From contig OX453276.1 of NCBI GenBank assembly GCA_949710005.1, forward strand, positions 4,507,701 to 4,571,700: a stretch of 64,000 nucleotides of DNA, read 5' to 3'. Positions 7,850 through 16,997 of this stretch are shown in pieces. Positions within the stretch are counted from its first letter, which is position 1; each line of letters begins with the position of its first letter. The position numbers were made by a program, and so were the translations under genes. The notes under the pieces are model-generated. The model did no database searches, was not told the DNA's origin, and saw only the letters and a list, made by a program, of their open reading frames with translations. Origin of the DNA: Ricordea florida (lineage: Eukaryota; Cnidaria; Anthozoa; Corallimorpharia; Ricordeidae).

Positions 7850-8242
7850 CTAAAATAATTTACTAGCCATATAACCCAATGCTAACATACCACTACCTAC
7901 ATATACCATTTCACCCATCTTTTGATTGTCACTTGGTCTATAATAATCAGAGAATTTTGGTTCATGCATTTGACTATAAAATTTCAAAGCTTCATCTGTT
8001 TTCGAAATATTTTTTGAAGCCTGGTATTTATCATCCTTTTGTTGTACTTTCCAATCAATGAGTTTTTGTCTTTTTTCCTGATATTCAGCATAATCTTTTT
8101 GATATTTTTCCATTGCTTTATTGTGTCTTATTCGTTCTTCATCTGTTTTATCACCAGATAGAAATTTTGCAAGATATGATCCACCAACAAATGCAGTTGC
8201 ATTCAAAACAGCTCCTCCAACCATCATTGCTATTGCTGCCAT
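7850..8242 (-). CDS. Small Polinton membrane protein, 130 aa
   Basis: An N-terminal Ala/Gly/Val-rich hydrophobic segment (residues 2-27) and a C-terminal one (residues about 110-130) bracket a highly charged, probably helical middle (KAMEKYQKDYAEYQEKRQKL). It would span the membrane twice with the charged part on one side. The pattern, including KFSDYYRPS and the Gly-rich final helix, is one I associate with coral Polintons. Function unknown. The box 20 nt upstream is CTTAAAGAT. Confidence 0.7.
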   Translation of the reverse strand: MAAIAMMVGGAVLNATAFVGGSYLAKFLSGDKTDEERIRHNKAMEKYQKDYAEYQEKRQKLIDWKVQQKDDKYQASKNISKTDEALKFYSQMHEPKFSDYYRPSDNQKMGEMVYVGSGMLALGYMASKLF

Positions 8243-8262
8243 TTGTTAGTCAATATGTAAAA

Positions 8263-8271
8263 TCTTTAAGT
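8263..8271 (-). promoter_or_regulatory. CTTAAAGAT box, gene at 8242
   Basis: One-base variant of the TTTAAAGAT box, 20 nt before the ATG. It overlaps the last codons of the upstream gene ending at 8266. Confidence 0.6.
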
Positions 8272-8484
8272 TGGTAATATCTTTTGATCCTCTAAATATG
8301 TTTTTAGGTACATACTACCGGACAGTACAGCGACCCATTTAGCATAGTTTGTAATACTTGAGGAGGGATCGTTCATAAATGATTCTTTCATAGCCTTTTT
8401 AGCTACATATCCAACTCCAGCTGCTAATCCGATAAGGACTGCTGAATCAGTAACAGTTTTCACAAGTTTGTTTTCAGTTGACAT
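8266..8484 (-). CDS. Very small Polinton membrane protein, 72 aa
   Basis: The 72 residues hold two hydrophobic segments (about 14-27, SAVLIGLAAGVGYVA, and about 47-60, KWVAVLSGSMYL), separated by a short polar turn. Despite its size it has its own TTTAAAGAT box 23 nt before the ATG, which supports it as a real gene. Likely a small virion membrane protein; function unknown. Confidence 0.7.
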   Translation of the reverse strand: MSTENKLVKTVTDSAVLIGLAAGVGYVAKKAMKESFMNDPSSSITNYAKWVAVLSGSMYLKTYLEDQKILPT

Positions 8485-8507
8485 AATTTTTTACTAATCA
8501 GTAAGAA

Positions 8508-8516
8508 ATCTTTAAA
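8508..8516 (-). promoter_or_regulatory. TTTAAAGAT box, gene at 8484
   Basis: Minus-strand TTTAAAGAT, 23 nt before the ATG. Confidence 0.65.
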
Positions 8517-8526
8517 CTACTTTCCA

Positions 8527-9003
8527 TTATAACATTCCCATTTTTGGTGGTTGTGAGGGTTGGTTTGGAATATTTGTAGGTGGAACTTTAGTTGATACTT
8601 GTGATACCGTAGGACAAGCAGGTATTCGTTTCTCATTGGTATTTTTATAATCCTCCCTTTGTCGGTATCTCATAAACATGTCAAATGCTGTAAACCCTAT
8701 TCCTACAATGGATAAAACAGTAGTAAAAGATAGCTCCGGAATCCAAGCCTTTGCTTCACTCACTGTATTTTTATTTTCATTTTCTTCTTCTATATTTTTA
8801 GTTTCTTCTTCACGTTTCATTTGCTCCGCATCCCTTAGGGTCTCTCTGGCTAATGCTTCTTTTGCTTTTTTATTATATTCAGCTAATTTCTTACCAGCAG
8901 CGACTTTTTTAGGATCTTTTTCTCTTTTTTTGGAAGCATTACCTACTGTTTTTTCTTCTTTTGGTGGGTCTTTTGTAATTTGCTCAACAACTTCTTCTGA
9001 CAT
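8527..9003 (-). CDS. Lysine-rich Polinton protein with one membrane segment, 158 aa
   Basis: Residues 10-85 are extremely charged (KKREKDPKKVAAGKKLAEYN and similar) and could bind nucleic acid or form a coiled coil. A single hydrophobic segment follows at about 93-110 (FTTVLSIVGIGFTAFDMFM). The C-terminal 40 residues are Pro-rich and end PPKMGML. A basic domain tethered to a membrane would suit linking genome to an internal membrane; that is inference. TTTAAAGAT box 25 nt before the ATG. Confidence 0.7.
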   Translation of the reverse strand: MSEEVVEQITKDPPKEEKTVGNASKKREKDPKKVAAGKKLAEYNKKAKEALARETLRDAEQMKREEETKNIEEENENKNTVSEAKAWIPELSFTTVLSIVGIGFTAFDMFMRYRQREDYKNTNEKRIPACPTVSQVSTKVPPTNIPNQPSQPPKMGML

Positions 9004-9028
9004 TATTATTTATTTCACAAAGTAAAGA

Positions 9029-9037
9029 ATCTTTAAA
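9029..9037 (-). promoter_or_regulatory. TTTAAAGAT box, gene at 9003
   Basis: Minus-strand TTTAAAGAT, 25 nt before the ATG. Confidence 0.65.
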
Positions 9038-9047
9038 TCAGTTGTGC

Positions 9048-9620
9048 TCAGTAAACAGTATCATAACCATTAGCATCTTGTTTAGTAGCCTGCTCAGTTT
9101 TGTTGGAATCATCTATATTTTTGCATGTAACTTGTTGTATTTTATCCTCCGGGGCCCTTTGGGTCTTGATTTTAATGTGTTTAGCAACCTGAAATAGCCC
9201 GCTAGCAAGTGCTGCCAATCTTCCTGCCTTCAATGCTAATAGACCTACAATGTTTGTTAGTTCACGATTAACCAAATCATCATTCTTCAAATCAGAACAA
9301 AGTGCTTCAATATCATCTACAGGAACTAAGTAAGAAATAACTTGAGAAACTAATTGAAGAGATGAATCTACTAACCCGCCACTAATTTTCTTACCCAATA
9401 CTGCCTGGTATCGATTATAATATTTTTCAATGTCTTTTACCGATAATTTTTTTACATCACCCAGACTCATATCAACACCTAAATATTCCTTTGTGGTTCC
9501 AAGAGATGCGAGAATAGCTAGTGATTCTTGTTTTATTTCAACTTCATTATCATCATTATCTTTTACCTCAGTCTTTCCTCCGGTCTTTTCTTCTTCTATA
9601 TAATCTTCAATTTCTGTCAT
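9048..9620 (-). CDS. Conserved Polinton protein of unknown function, 190 aa
   Basis: The first 30 residues are acidic. The middle is helical, with a hydrophobic but not clearly membrane-spanning stretch (SSLQLVSQVISYLVPVDDIE, then LTNIVGLLALKAGRLAALASGLFQ) at about residues 85-145. The C terminus is polar. It lies between the packaging ATPase and the membrane-protein block and ends four bases before a box-driven neighbour begins. No domain recognised. The upstream box is TTTAGAGAT, one base off consensus, 22 nt before the ATG. Confidence 0.65.
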   Translation of the reverse strand: MTEIEDYIEEEKTGGKTEVKDNDDNEVEIKQESLAILASLGTTKEYLGVDMSLGDVKKLSVKDIEKYYNRYQAVLGKKISGGLVDSSLQLVSQVISYLVPVDDIEALCSDLKNDDLVNRELTNIVGLLALKAGRLAALASGLFQVAKHIKIKTQRAPEDKIQQVTCKNIDDSNKTEQATKQDANGYDTVY

Positions 9621-9623
9621 ATT

Positions 9624-10253
9624 TTAATTTACAACTTCAGGAATCTCTAAATAGCAATTAAATGGGTGACGTAAAGATAAACAAAGTCTAGAATATTTTT
9701 CAGTTTTTAATAATTGCACAAATTTTTTACATAATTCATAATCCAAATCACCACCATAATCTTCAAAAAACATCTTCATACCTTTTTGTGATGGGTTATG
9801 GAATGTAACAACACAAGCTACATTTTCACGGAATGGTTTTGCTATCGATGTTAATTGCTGAGTGAGAACCCAAACTGATAATCTATGATGTCTTCCGGAG
9901 AATGCTAAATCTATAAACTTGTTTGATCGTTTTTTCAAATCATTAGAAACAGCACAATCATCTAAAATTATTAATGTATTTGTTCCAGAAAATAAAGTTT
10001 GACAATCAGTTAACAATTCATTAATCTCATCAATATTACTAGCATCTGGTGATAATACAAAGAAACGTTTATCTTTATTCGCAAAATTATGATATGTTTT
10101 ATTTTTAGAATAAGTTGGACATATTAGAACAATGTAATCAAAAATTTTTCGGAATGGTCCTCGGAGCTGATCAATGAGGTACTTTGTTTTTCCACAATTT
10201 GTTGGTCCAGTTATAATACAATGGAATGGTACTTTTTCTCGTAATTCTTCCAT
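9624..10253 (-). CDS. Genome-packaging ATPase of the FtsK/HerA type
   Basis: The 209-residue protein has a Walker A loop GPTNCGKT (residues 16-23), a Walker B strand LIILDDC (about 94-100) and a downstream SGRHHRLSVWVLTQQ segment typical of the arginine-finger/sensor region. These mark the packaging ATPases shared by Polintons, virophages and related viruses, which pump DNA into a preformed capsid. An upstream extension exists only from a TTG; the ATG at 10251-10253 is preferred since it lies 25 nt after a TTAAAAAC box. The gene sits directly beside the major capsid gene, the usual arrangement for a morphogenesis module. Confidence 0.92.
   Translation of the reverse strand: MEELREKVPFHCIITGPTNCGKTKYLIDQLRGPFRKIFDYIVLICPTYSKNKTYHNFANKDKRFFVLSPDASNIDEINELLTDCQTLFSGTNTLIILDDCAVSNDLKKRSNKFIDLAFSGRHHRLSVWVLTQQLTSIAKPFRENVACVVTFHNPSQKGMKMFFEDYGGDLDYELCKKFVQLLKTEKYSRLCLSLRHPFNCYLEIPEVVN
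9643..9651 (-). promoter_or_regulatory. TTTAGAGAT box, gene at 9620
   Basis: One-base variant of the consensus box, 22 nt before the ATG, lying inside the end of the ATPase coding region. Confidence 0.55.
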
Positions 10254-10278
10254 GATTTTTTTTGTATTATAACACAAG

Positions 10279-10287
10279 GTTTTTAAG
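10279..10287 (-). promoter_or_regulatory. CTTAAAAAC box, packaging ATPase gene
   Basis: Variant of the box of the TTTAAAAAC class, 25 nt before the ATG. It falls in the 34-base gap after the capsid gene stop. Confidence 0.5.
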
Positions 10288-11526
10288 TTAGTACTTTATC
10301 GAATGTAAGTTTGAATTCATTATTTCCATCATTGCATCAGCCACAACAAACATATAACAGGTTATAGTACCAGATCCACTTTGTTTTCTTTTAATTTCTA
10401 TTTTTACACCATCTTGTGCGTTATTTAAGGCCAGACCCCCTCCATGAATACCATTATCAGGGTGAGTTCTCATATCAACCCACAGAGCAAACTTATCAGC
10501 ATAAAAATCCTTTTCCTTTACCGACCACCTCCCTTCGGTCGGTCCGAAACGTTTCTTTACTGACTCCCAGAGGTCTGATGGTATCATTCCCTTAGAGTAT
10601 AAACGATTTGGTACACCATCAACATCTATATTGATCGAGGTGATACCTGGATTGTAAAAAAACTCAGAGTTGCGTGCTCCTGCAGCGGTGGGTAATGTAA
10701 ACAAACATAATATTCCTGTCATTGATCTTCTAGGTAGATTAATATGCTGATTTATAACACTATCACCACCCAAAGATATGGTAAAAGTTTTGTGTAGAGT
10801 AACATTTTCATAAAAGAATCCTTTACCAACTTGATAAGCCGCCTGAGCCTCACGAGCTAAGTATTCGCTTGAAATACAAGAATATTCCAACTCAAGGTTT
10901 TTGATTGAATATTTTGGTGTCTTAGTTGTGTCGGAATAAATAACAATATCATTAATTGGAGCTAGTGTAATCTCAAAGATTAGTTGATGTTCTAATGCCC
11001 TTGGATAGAAAACTCCGTGATCGTTTAGAATAGGATGGTTTAGTGGAATATGATACTTGGTGTTATGTACTGATGCAAGAGCCACTTCCTTAACATCTTG
11101 AGTTTTCTTATCACCTGCATTTGTCCTGAGCTTCCTCATATTTTCAGAAGAAATACCTTGTTTTAATCTATCCGCACGATCTTCATCTGGTAAAAATAAA
11201 TCATGATAGGTTTGAAATAGATCATATCTTTGAGTATCCTGTAATGTTTCACCACCAAAAAGAACCCTAAGTCTAGATATAAGATTTCTACCTACATTAT
11301 TCACGAGTGTGTTATTAGCATGCCCATCAACATCCAAGTCAAATAGTAGAGATACACTTCCAGGTACAATCACTAAATTCTCAGAAAGTTTTGGAATATT
11401 TATATATAAGGTTTCTCCTGGATTAGCTGAAGATGGATTGAGAGTGATTCGATTAAGTGTTGATTCTGCTTTCAAACCAAATGGCTCTCTAGGAATTCTG
11501 TTTGGATTAATTTTTTCAGACGTCAT
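10288..11526 (-). CDS. Double jelly-roll major capsid protein
   Basis: The 412-residue protein matches the Polinton major capsid family. It is beta-rich throughout, has the N-terminal strand-and-arm region (residues about 35-95, including LVNNVGRNLISRLRVLFGGE), the helical insertion with a charged DLFLPDEDRADRLKQGI segment (about 110-128), and the second barrel (about 235-410). Trimers of such proteins form the hexagonal capsomers of icosahedral shells. The neighbouring ATPase and penton-like gene support a capsid function. Length is slightly short of typical but no break is visible. A perfect TTTAAAGAT box lies 25 nt before the ATG and abuts the divergent integrase gene. Confidence 0.92.
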   Translation of the reverse strand: MTSEKINPNRIPREPFGLKAESTLNRITLNPSSANPGETLYINIPKLSENLVIVPGSVSLLFDLDVDGHANNTLVNNVGRNLISRLRVLFGGETLQDTQRYDLFQTYHDLFLPDEDRADRLKQGISSENMRKLRTNAGDKKTQDVKEVALASVHNTKYHIPLNHPILNDHGVFYPRALEHQLIFEITLAPINDIVIYSDTTKTPKYSIKNLELEYSCISSEYLAREAQAAYQVGKGFFYENVTLHKTFTISLGGDSVINQHINLPRRSMTGILCLFTLPTAAGARNSEFFYNPGITSINIDVDGVPNRLYSKGMIPSDLWESVKKRFGPTEGRWSVKEKDFYADKFALWVDMRTHPDNGIHGGGLALNNAQDGVKIEIKRKQSGSGTITCYMFVVADAMMEIMNSNLHSIKY

Positions 11527-11551
11527 ATTGATTTATAAGATACTTTGGTTA

Positions 11552-11560
11552 ATCTTTAAA
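11552..11560 (-). promoter_or_regulatory. TTTAAAGAT box, major capsid gene
   Basis: Minus-strand TTTAAAGAT, 25 nt before the capsid ATG. Its last plus-strand base is the A of the integrase ATG. A related plus-strand TTTATAAGAT at 11532-11541 could serve the integrase. Confidence 0.6.
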
Positions 11561-12579
11561 TGAGTTCTACCCTATCAAAAATATCGGCGGAGCCGGGCCC
11601 GTCTTTCAGACGGATATATTATTCAACTTTGGGATATTGGAAAGGATATTCTGCAATTCCTAAATTAGCTGAAAAAGCAAAAGTAAGTGAAGATGTAGCT
11701 AAAAAATGGCTTCAGAAACAGGCGATATGGCAAATATATCTACCAGCTCCAAAGTATATTCCTAGACCGCACTGGACTGTGGATAAACCGAATCAGATTC
11801 ACCAAGCAGATTTATTATTTTTACCGCATGATAGAGTTGGAAGAAAAACATATCGATATGCATTGGTTGTAATTGATGTTGCCTCGAGATATAAAGATGC
11901 TGAACCATTAACCTCAAAAGAAACTCATGAGATATCCAAAGCTTTTGAAAAAATATATTCTAGAAAAATGAAATATCCTAAAACATTAATTGTTGATCCG
12001 GGAAGAGAATTTATGGGTGAAGTGACAAAACTTATGAATTACCATAATGTGAAAATACAGAGAAGTGAAGCTGGAAACCATAGAGCTCAAGCATTTGTTG
12101 AAAGAGCAAATAGAACATTAAGTGAACGATTATTTAGTCATCAATATGCACAAGAAATGATTAGTAATGAAAGGTCTAGAGTATGGGTGAAACGATTACC
12201 AACCATTTTGAAAACTTTGAATAGTACACCTACGAGAATAACTGGTAAAGAGCCTGATGAAGCTATAAAACTGAAAGAGGTTGATATTGAACCTAGAAAG
12301 TATAAGCGAGTTGTTGGACTTGATGAAGTGAGGCTACCAATTGAGGTTAGGGTTAGATACTTACTTGCTCCTGGTGAACTTGAGGGTGGTGAACGAAGGC
12401 GAGTTACAGATCCCATTTGGAGTATTCAGGTTTATGATATTTCTAGGAGTGTGGTTTCATCCAATCAGCCAATTTTATATTATTTAGTAGATGGGCCTAG
12501 ACGTGGTTTTGTAAGGGAAGAGTTACAGATTATACCTTATGATACTGAACTACCACCCGATTCTGTTTTGAAGAGATAA
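11560..12579 (+). CDS. Retroviral-type (RVE) integrase of the Polinton
   Basis: The 339-residue protein has a short N-terminal helix region, a core with the catalytic triad D84 (HQADLLFLP), D146 (LIVDPGREF) and E181 (AFVERANRTL), giving D,D(34-35),E spacing, and a C-terminal SH3/chromo-like region ending about residue 330. It cuts and joins element ends to host DNA, consistent with the intact TIRs and duplication. It is transcribed divergently from the capsid gene across a 33-base gap, leaving almost no room for a normal promoter. Its 3' end overlaps the convergent polymerase gene by 43 bases. All catalytic residues appear intact. Confidence 0.93.
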   Translation: MSSTLSKISAEPGPSFRRIYYSTLGYWKGYSAIPKLAEKAKVSEDVAKKWLQKQAIWQIYLPAPKYIPRPHWTVDKPNQIHQADLLFLPHDRVGRKTYRYALVVIDVASRYKDAEPLTSKETHEISKAFEKIYSRKMKYPKTLIVDPGREFMGEVTKLMNYHNVKIQRSEAGNHRAQAFVERANRTLSERLFSHQYAQEMISNERSRVWVKRLPTILKTLNSTPTRITGKEPDEAIKLKEVDIEPRKYKRVVGLDEVRLPIEVRVRYLLAPGELEGGERRRVTDPIWSIQVYDISRSVVSSNQPILYYLVDGPRRGFVREELQIIPYDTELPPDSVLKR

Positions 12580-14054
12580 TGACCGATAGCATAAGTACGT
12601 ATTCCATCTTCACAAATAATTCTCTTATCATCAGCAGCAGATAGTGCAACTTTATTAACAGTTTCAGTATAAACATCGTGTCTGTGACTTCTAATTACAT
12701 TCATCTGTCTCATCTGCTGTTTTCCAGTGATCAATAGACAATCCTTGTAATTATTGTGACTTATTGTCTTTTTTACAACTGATGCTTTTACTCCTTTATC
12801 CTTTTTTATCTCTTCACCGCCATCCATCAATATAGAGTATAGCTTTGGTCTTAGACCAACAAATTCAATTATCTGCTTACCCCCGCATTCATCTTTAAAC
12901 TTACCGATTAATTTTTTGTTTACACCAGTCTCAATACCAGATGGGTGGTTTTTAGGATAATTACTGGTGTCAAACATTTCTCTAACATCTGGACTGATAT
13001 CCTTATAGAAATCCTCTGTCTCTATCTCATATACAAGACTGTCTGTATCTGTGAACAACAATTTAGCCTTTTCTCCATATTTAGGTTTGATATAATTATA
13101 GTGAAAATCATACATTACTGTTTTGCTTAAATCTAGAATGCACATTCCTAAGTAAACAGGTTTATTGAATTTTATCTTTTTTTTCTTCATATGAATAGCT
13201 GCTAAATTTTTAGAAAAGATAGTACGATGTTGATAATTAGGTTGTTTTATTAATTTTTTAGCATCTTTTTGATTTGTAACTAATCTAATGTCTACCCTAT
13301 TTCTAATGTTTTCCATGGTTTTACCAAAGACAGAGTTATTCATTAACTTGAAGAAATCTTTTTCAAAGTCGTTATTTGCTTTTGATCTTAGATTAGTATT
13401 CAAGTCAATGTAAGGTTTTAACCAAGCTGTCTCTTCAAATGTAATTCCCCTATGAATCTTTGTTATTTTTAATCCTAGACTTTCATAAAGTTTCAAGGTC
13501 TCGCGGTGAACTACATACTTTTCCTTGTTGTTGAGGTTTGGAATCAGTTTCTCAACCCCATTAACCTTAATTCTCTCTGGAGCTAAAGGATAATCATTAT
13601 GTAAATCATGTAGGTGATGAGGATATTCTAAATCAACCTCTAATATACAGGGGATATTTTTCCAGTTTTTAATCTCTTCTTGATCAGTAATCCATCTAAA
13701 ACCGTGAGTAGGTAGTGGTTTACTCATTGCTTCGCCATATAAGTTATTTCTGTCAAGATATACAATATACTTTGTTGGTTGGTTTGGATTATATTCTTTC
13801 ATGTATGGATTATTAGCTTTTGCATATCTATTAGAAATCTGGGATACACCTCCTCTAATTCCTCTCTCAAACATAAGTAGCATGTTGATATCAGTTAACA
13901 ACTCCAAATTCACTTTTGTTATCTTTAATGCTGCATCCCAAGCTAGTCCAGGTGCTGTATAATAGTGAGCAGGATCTAAACCATAATTCTTTTGACAAAC
14001 ATCTCTAAAATTCTCAAATACATCCATTAAAAATAGTACATCATTGTACATCAT
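12537..14054 (-). pseudogene. polB: Protein-primed DNA polymerase B, C-terminal polymerase part
   Basis: This 505-codon frame carries the catalytic palm: motif A as YLDRNNLYG (about residues 99-107), motif B as KLMNNSVFGKTMEN (236-249) and motif C as FTDTDSL (334-340), followed by thumb and C-terminal regions. The conserved YGLDPAHYYTAPGLAWD block is at 24-40. It overlaps the upstream 844-codon frame by 14 bases but lies in a different frame. The junction falls inside a region that is continuous in intact family members, and the local sequence has the direct repeat GATGTAC-AAT-GATGTAC, so a small deletion is the likeliest cause. Catalytic residues are otherwise intact. Confidence 0.88.
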
Positions 14055-16575
14055 CCCTCATTGTTTTCATATTAAAAGTTTTCCATACCTTTTTAGCATG
14101 TTGATAGTCATCTTCTGTTATATGTTCATCGTTTAGTTTTGAGTAAAATGCATCCTTTGGTGGAAGTTGAGTTTCATTTAGTTTATCAAAGCTATCAAAC
14201 CAATCATATGGAAATACGCCTTTTCTCAACATCAAATACATCTTATCCATAAATTTCTTTTTCGTTTCAGTTAATTTCTCATCTTTTGGAGAAAGACATC
14301 TACTTCCAGATAACACACCTCTACAGACATCACACTTTCCACATTTTGTAAGATTATCAACTAATTTATTAAGACTTGTTGCCATAAATTTAAATGAATC
14401 TATGAATCTAATATCTAACTTATCTTCTCTTTCAACACCTTTTTTATCTATATATTTTTCAAGTACAATCTGTTTTGTAAAAGAAATATATTTTTCCTCG
14501 TTATTAGGTATGCAATCTACTTTACCTTTTGTTATACCAATATTCTTAATAAAAAGATGTGCGTCATATCCTGATAAATTGTGAAAGATAATTGGTATGA
14601 ATTTTTTAATCTTAAAATTTAAATTGCACTTACTATGAGCTGCTCCTCTATACTTTCCTGTATAGTGACAGTGGTCTTTTACCTTATCTTTTTCTAATAA
14701 TTCACCCTCACATATATGGCAATGAGTAGCATTTTTATAGTTGAATTTTTCCCTTTGTGTCATCCAATTCAATTTCTTGTTAGGTTTTATTTTTTCATAA
14801 ATTTCTCTAATATCCTTTTCTAATTCAACCATAAATCTCTGTCCTACATCTTCATCTGGGGATTTAGCGGTGTATAGTCTAATAGCAGTTTCATAATTTT
14901 CATCAAAAAACTTTATTATATAACAGTATCCAGATGGTTTGTGCTTTTGATATTTTTTAGTAAAACTTTTACTTTCATCTGGTGAGCAGGTGTCTATTTT
15001 CTCTGGATAACACTCAAAGTCGCCATATACAACAAAGGGTACTCGCATTTTTTTGTAATAATTAATGAATTTAATATATTCAGGATTTCCATCTTTAGTC
15101 ATCGGCATTTCACTCCTAACAGCTTCGTTTTCTCTACAATATACCATGTGATTTTCTAATGTTTCCTCTTTATGAGTGTGATAAAGACACCTATGACATG
15201 TGTAAATCTTACATTTATGTTTAGTAACTTGTGAAACTACCAATCTGTTAAAATTAGTTATCAAACAGTAGTGATTTGTTTCATCGTTTGATATTAGAAG
15301 TAAGTTTATCAAATAGCCACTTTGTTTATCACTTATTCTTAGAGGGTATACTTCACATTTATCATCATCATTATTATATCCGTAGACATTAATCGTGTAG
15401 TAGGGGTTTTGCTTTTCAAACTTATCAATATCTTTCCATTCAGCAGGAAAATTTATTCCTTCCCAGTTCAACTTCTTTTCATTCTCTATCAGTTCTTTAT
15501 TTACCCTCTCCCGGTGAACATCTCTGGGATACGCACCTTCTGTTACTGTATGTTTAAAACACTTATTATCATTTTCATTCTTAGGGTTAACAATTGACTT
15601 TTTGTTTGCTAAAATTTTTGGTAATGGAATATAAGAACTTCCTAAAAGTGGTTCAAATGGGTCAATTTTTATATCAAAGTATTCCACATGATCGAATACC
15701 CAACCTGAACCATTTTCTGTAAACCTCTTAAACACCTCAAGTTGGTTGTTAGTCATCACATCGAATAAGTTAGATAAATCAGTTGACTCTGTTATCGTTT
15801 CTGGTTGTTTAGTATGAAATGGGGGTGATGCTTCATCAAAATTTAGTGTATTAGGATTCTCTTTTATAAATTTGCAGACAAGAATAAATTTCACCTTTAG
15901 CGGTTTCTTTTGCTGATTAATTAGATCTGTAACTTTTGGTTTGATTTTTTTGATAAATGTCTTTTCATCATATCCTTTCTTACCATATATCCTGTATGTT
16001 TTCAAATAACCATCAAACGCTGTTTCTTGTTCTATTGGGTTGAAATCTTCTTCTTTTTCATATTCAGTGGTGGGTTTTTTAAACGTTCTTTTAAATCTTT
16101 CCTTCAGACTTTCTTTCGGAGCAAAGCGTTTTCTTATTTGACTAACCTTTTCATTCGAATTTTCTTTTTGATTTAAACGTTTAAATATTTTGTTAAACTT
16201 TTCCTTCATACTTTCTATTCGTTTGTCTACAATCTTTTTAGGAGTTTCTGGTACATAAGATAGTATCCAATCTGCGAACTTGTTAATATCTTTCATTATT
16301 GGTTTGACAACTTTACTTTCCAAATTTTTAATTGGTATGGTTTGGGGTTTTGGTTTTGGGGTTTTTGGTTTTAGAGTTCGAACATTAATCTTAGGTATTG
16401 GCTCGTCAAGAATGATTCTTTGTTTCTGAAGATTTCGCATCTCTTCCATAACTTCTGGAATATTACTCAACACTTCAATGAGTTCAGGTTTACGCAATCT
16501 AGAAATTTTTTCAACACCATGGTCTTTAGCAATTTGCTGCAATTCTACAACTTTTTTCTTTTGTAACTCTTCCAT
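14041..16575 (-). pseudogene. polB: Protein-primed DNA polymerase B, N-terminal exonuclease part
   Basis: The 844-codon frame starts in the right TIR. Residues 1-52 are the SAP-like module shared with the gene at 1757. A basic, low-complexity linker follows to about 200. A C2H2-like zinc finger is at about 454-480 (CKIYTCHRCLYH...HMVYC). Exonuclease motif I is VYGDFECYPE (516-525) and motif II is HNLSGYDAHLF (665-675). A Cys/His HNH-like insertion lies at 619-652 (CHICEGEL...DHCHYTGKYRG). The frame ends at 14041 just as the polymerase palm would begin; the rest continues in the 12537-14054 frame. As a split gene it probably makes no active polymerase unless frameshifting occurs. Confidence 0.88.
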
Positions 16576-16913
16576 TTATTCTTTTATTATTTTTGTTTTT
16601 AAATCGCAATTGAATACAATTTTATTTTTTTTATTTCCCTATAAATTCTCTGATAAAATCCTTGATAAATTCTCTGATAAAATCCTTGATAAATCCTTGA
16701 TAAATCCTTGATAAATCCTTGATAAATCCTTGATAAAATTTCCGTATCGATTTATTAACCTATAAATTTCATTGATAAAATCCTTAATAAATCCTTGATA
16801 AAATTTTTCCCATTTTTTGTATCTTTTTGTAAAATTTTAATGAAATCTTTAGTAATAATTTTTATTTCACATTTTTTTTAAATTTGTCCTAGAACCCCCA
16901 TTTTCTCACTACT
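16419..16913 (-). repeat. Polinton right terminal inverted repeat
   Basis: Reverse complement of 1431-1913, with one extra 11-bp tandem unit. It supplies the promoter and first 52 codons of polB. Confidence 0.95.
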
Positions 16914-16918
16914 ATGAC
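16913..16918. repeat. Polinton target-site duplication, right copy
   Basis: TATGAC, matching 1425-1430. Confidence 0.85.
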
Positions 16919-16997
16919 TAAAACTTCTATTTTATTCCTCATTTGAGAGGTATGTCATTGGAATACATCCACAATTTACGTCTTGCAAAAGTAGTTT

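Larger units (their letters stand above)
1431..16912. mobile_element. Polinton/Maverick element, complete from TIR to TIR
   Basis: The element is bounded by inverted repeats of about 0.49 kb and by TATGAC at 1425-1430 and 16913-16918. The T at 16913 can be assigned either to the TIR or to the duplication, so it could also be read as a perfect TIR with a 5-bp ATGAC duplication. It encodes protein-primed PolB, retroviral-type integrase, packaging ATPase and double jelly-roll capsid protein, the diagnostic Polinton set. I found no adenovirus-type cysteine protease. PolB carries a frameshift and one putative structural gene has an in-frame stop, so this copy is probably not autonomous, although its ends are almost unmutated. 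Confidence 0.96.
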
